A DNA stretch of 21,109 nt from JBQCHF01 sp051953655 (GTDB taxonomy: Bacteria; Actinomycetota; Actinomycetes; Motilibacterales; Motilibacteraceae). Made by a program: the position numbers and the translations under genes. Below are positions 20,962 through 21,109 of the stretch, piece by piece. The stretch is from NCBI GenBank assembly GCA_051953655.1, contig JBQCIO010000303.1:1-21109 (forward strand). The letters are read 5' to 3'. How positions within the stretch are numbered: the stretch's first letter is position 1; the number at the start of each line of letters is the position of its first letter. A model generated the notes under the pieces. It had not been told where the DNA came from. It saw only the letters and a list, made by a program, of their open reading frames with translations, and ran no database searches.

Positions 20962-21109
20962 GGCGAGCCGTGCGCTGGCCGGTGCGGTCGGGCGTTCAAA
21001 GGTCAACGGCGCTGGTGGCGGGGGAGCCGGGCGGCGGGGCGCGTCCGCGGGCCGGGGGACGGTCGGGTGCCCCAAGGTCGAGGAGCTCGTGCACAACCTC
21101 GAGCACGGC
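20960..21109 (+). CDS. Possible start of a gene running off the window (DUF3105-like end)
   Basis: A frame beginning at GTG 20960 stays open to the window edge (50 codons). Its last residues, CPKVEELVHNLEHG, resemble the HxLEHG block of actinobacterial DUF3105 proteins. The preceding 35 residues are Gly/Ala/Arg-rich and do not show the membrane helix or the PPVxGxH segment expected before that block, so the frame may be wrong upstream, shifted, or the piece may be a gene remnant. No Shine-Dalgarno site is seen. Low confidence. Confidence 0.3.
   Translation, partial: MASRALAGAVGRSKVNGAGGGGAGRRGASAGRGTVGCPKVEELVHNLEHG

Noticed and set aside
20905..21096. Small reverse open frame at the right end
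   Set aside because: Pro/Ala/Arg-rich, overlaps the end of the guanylyltransferase gene, no ribosome site; the forward frame fits better.
1..21109. Mobile element, tRNA or attachment site
   Set aside because: No transposase or integrase motifs, no terminal inverted repeats framing genes, and no tRNA-like cloverleaf were seen; base composition looks uniform along the window.

Overview
The window is very GC-rich (roughly three quarters G+C), most starts are GTG, and genes overlap by a few bases. It carries the LCP / TIGR03089 / GDP-mannose pyrophosphorylase neighbourhood familiar from mycobacteria and relatives. This points to a high-GC actinobacterium; protein style (SpoIID with FG-GAP repeats, paired sugar-nucleotide genes) suggests Geodermatophilaceae or a close relative, which is inference only.

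Left two thirds (1-10810): a surface-polysaccharide locus in two converging arms. The forward arm holds the 3' part of a glycosyltransferase (1-1035), then after a 145-base leader four overlapping genes: hexapeptide N-acetyltransferase (WbpD type), PLP aminotransferase (WbpE type), Gfo/Idh/MocA dehydrogenase (WbpB type) and a membrane acyltransferase 3. It meets, with 18 bases between stops, a reverse arm of two glycosyltransferases and a non-hydrolysing UDP-HexNAc 2-epimerase (WecB/WbpI type), joined by GTGA overlaps. Divergent from the epimerase is a UDP-HexNAc 6-dehydrogenase (WbpA type). Together these encode all five steps known in Pseudomonas aeruginosa for UDP-2,3-diacetamido-2,3-dideoxy-D-mannuronic acid: WbpA, B, E, D, I. 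The glycosyltransferases would place that or a related sugar, and the acyltransferase would decorate the glycan.

Middle (10811-14880): a secreted SpoIID/LytB-domain protein with five 50-residue FG-GAP-like repeats, a strong hairpin between converging genes, and a reverse scoA-scoB pair for a 3-oxoacid CoA-transferase, metabolically unrelated to its neighbours.

Right (14881-21109): a reverse LytR-CpsA-Psr (LCP) glycopolymer ligase, a reverse TIGR03089 adenylate-forming-like protein, a forward multi-pass GT-C-like membrane protein, and a forward mannose-1-phosphate guanylyltransferase-like protein. These fit envelope glycan assembly: GDP-mannose supply, a membrane transferase that probably uses polyprenyl-phosphate sugars, and attachment of finished polymer to the wall. 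The last 150 bases may hold the start of another gene.

Three forward genes (10908, 17660, 19848) share one start arrangement, TANNNT followed by exactly 7 bases and ATG/GTG, as expected of leaderless actinobacterial transcripts. No tRNA, rRNA, CRISPR array, insertion sequence or phage gene was seen.
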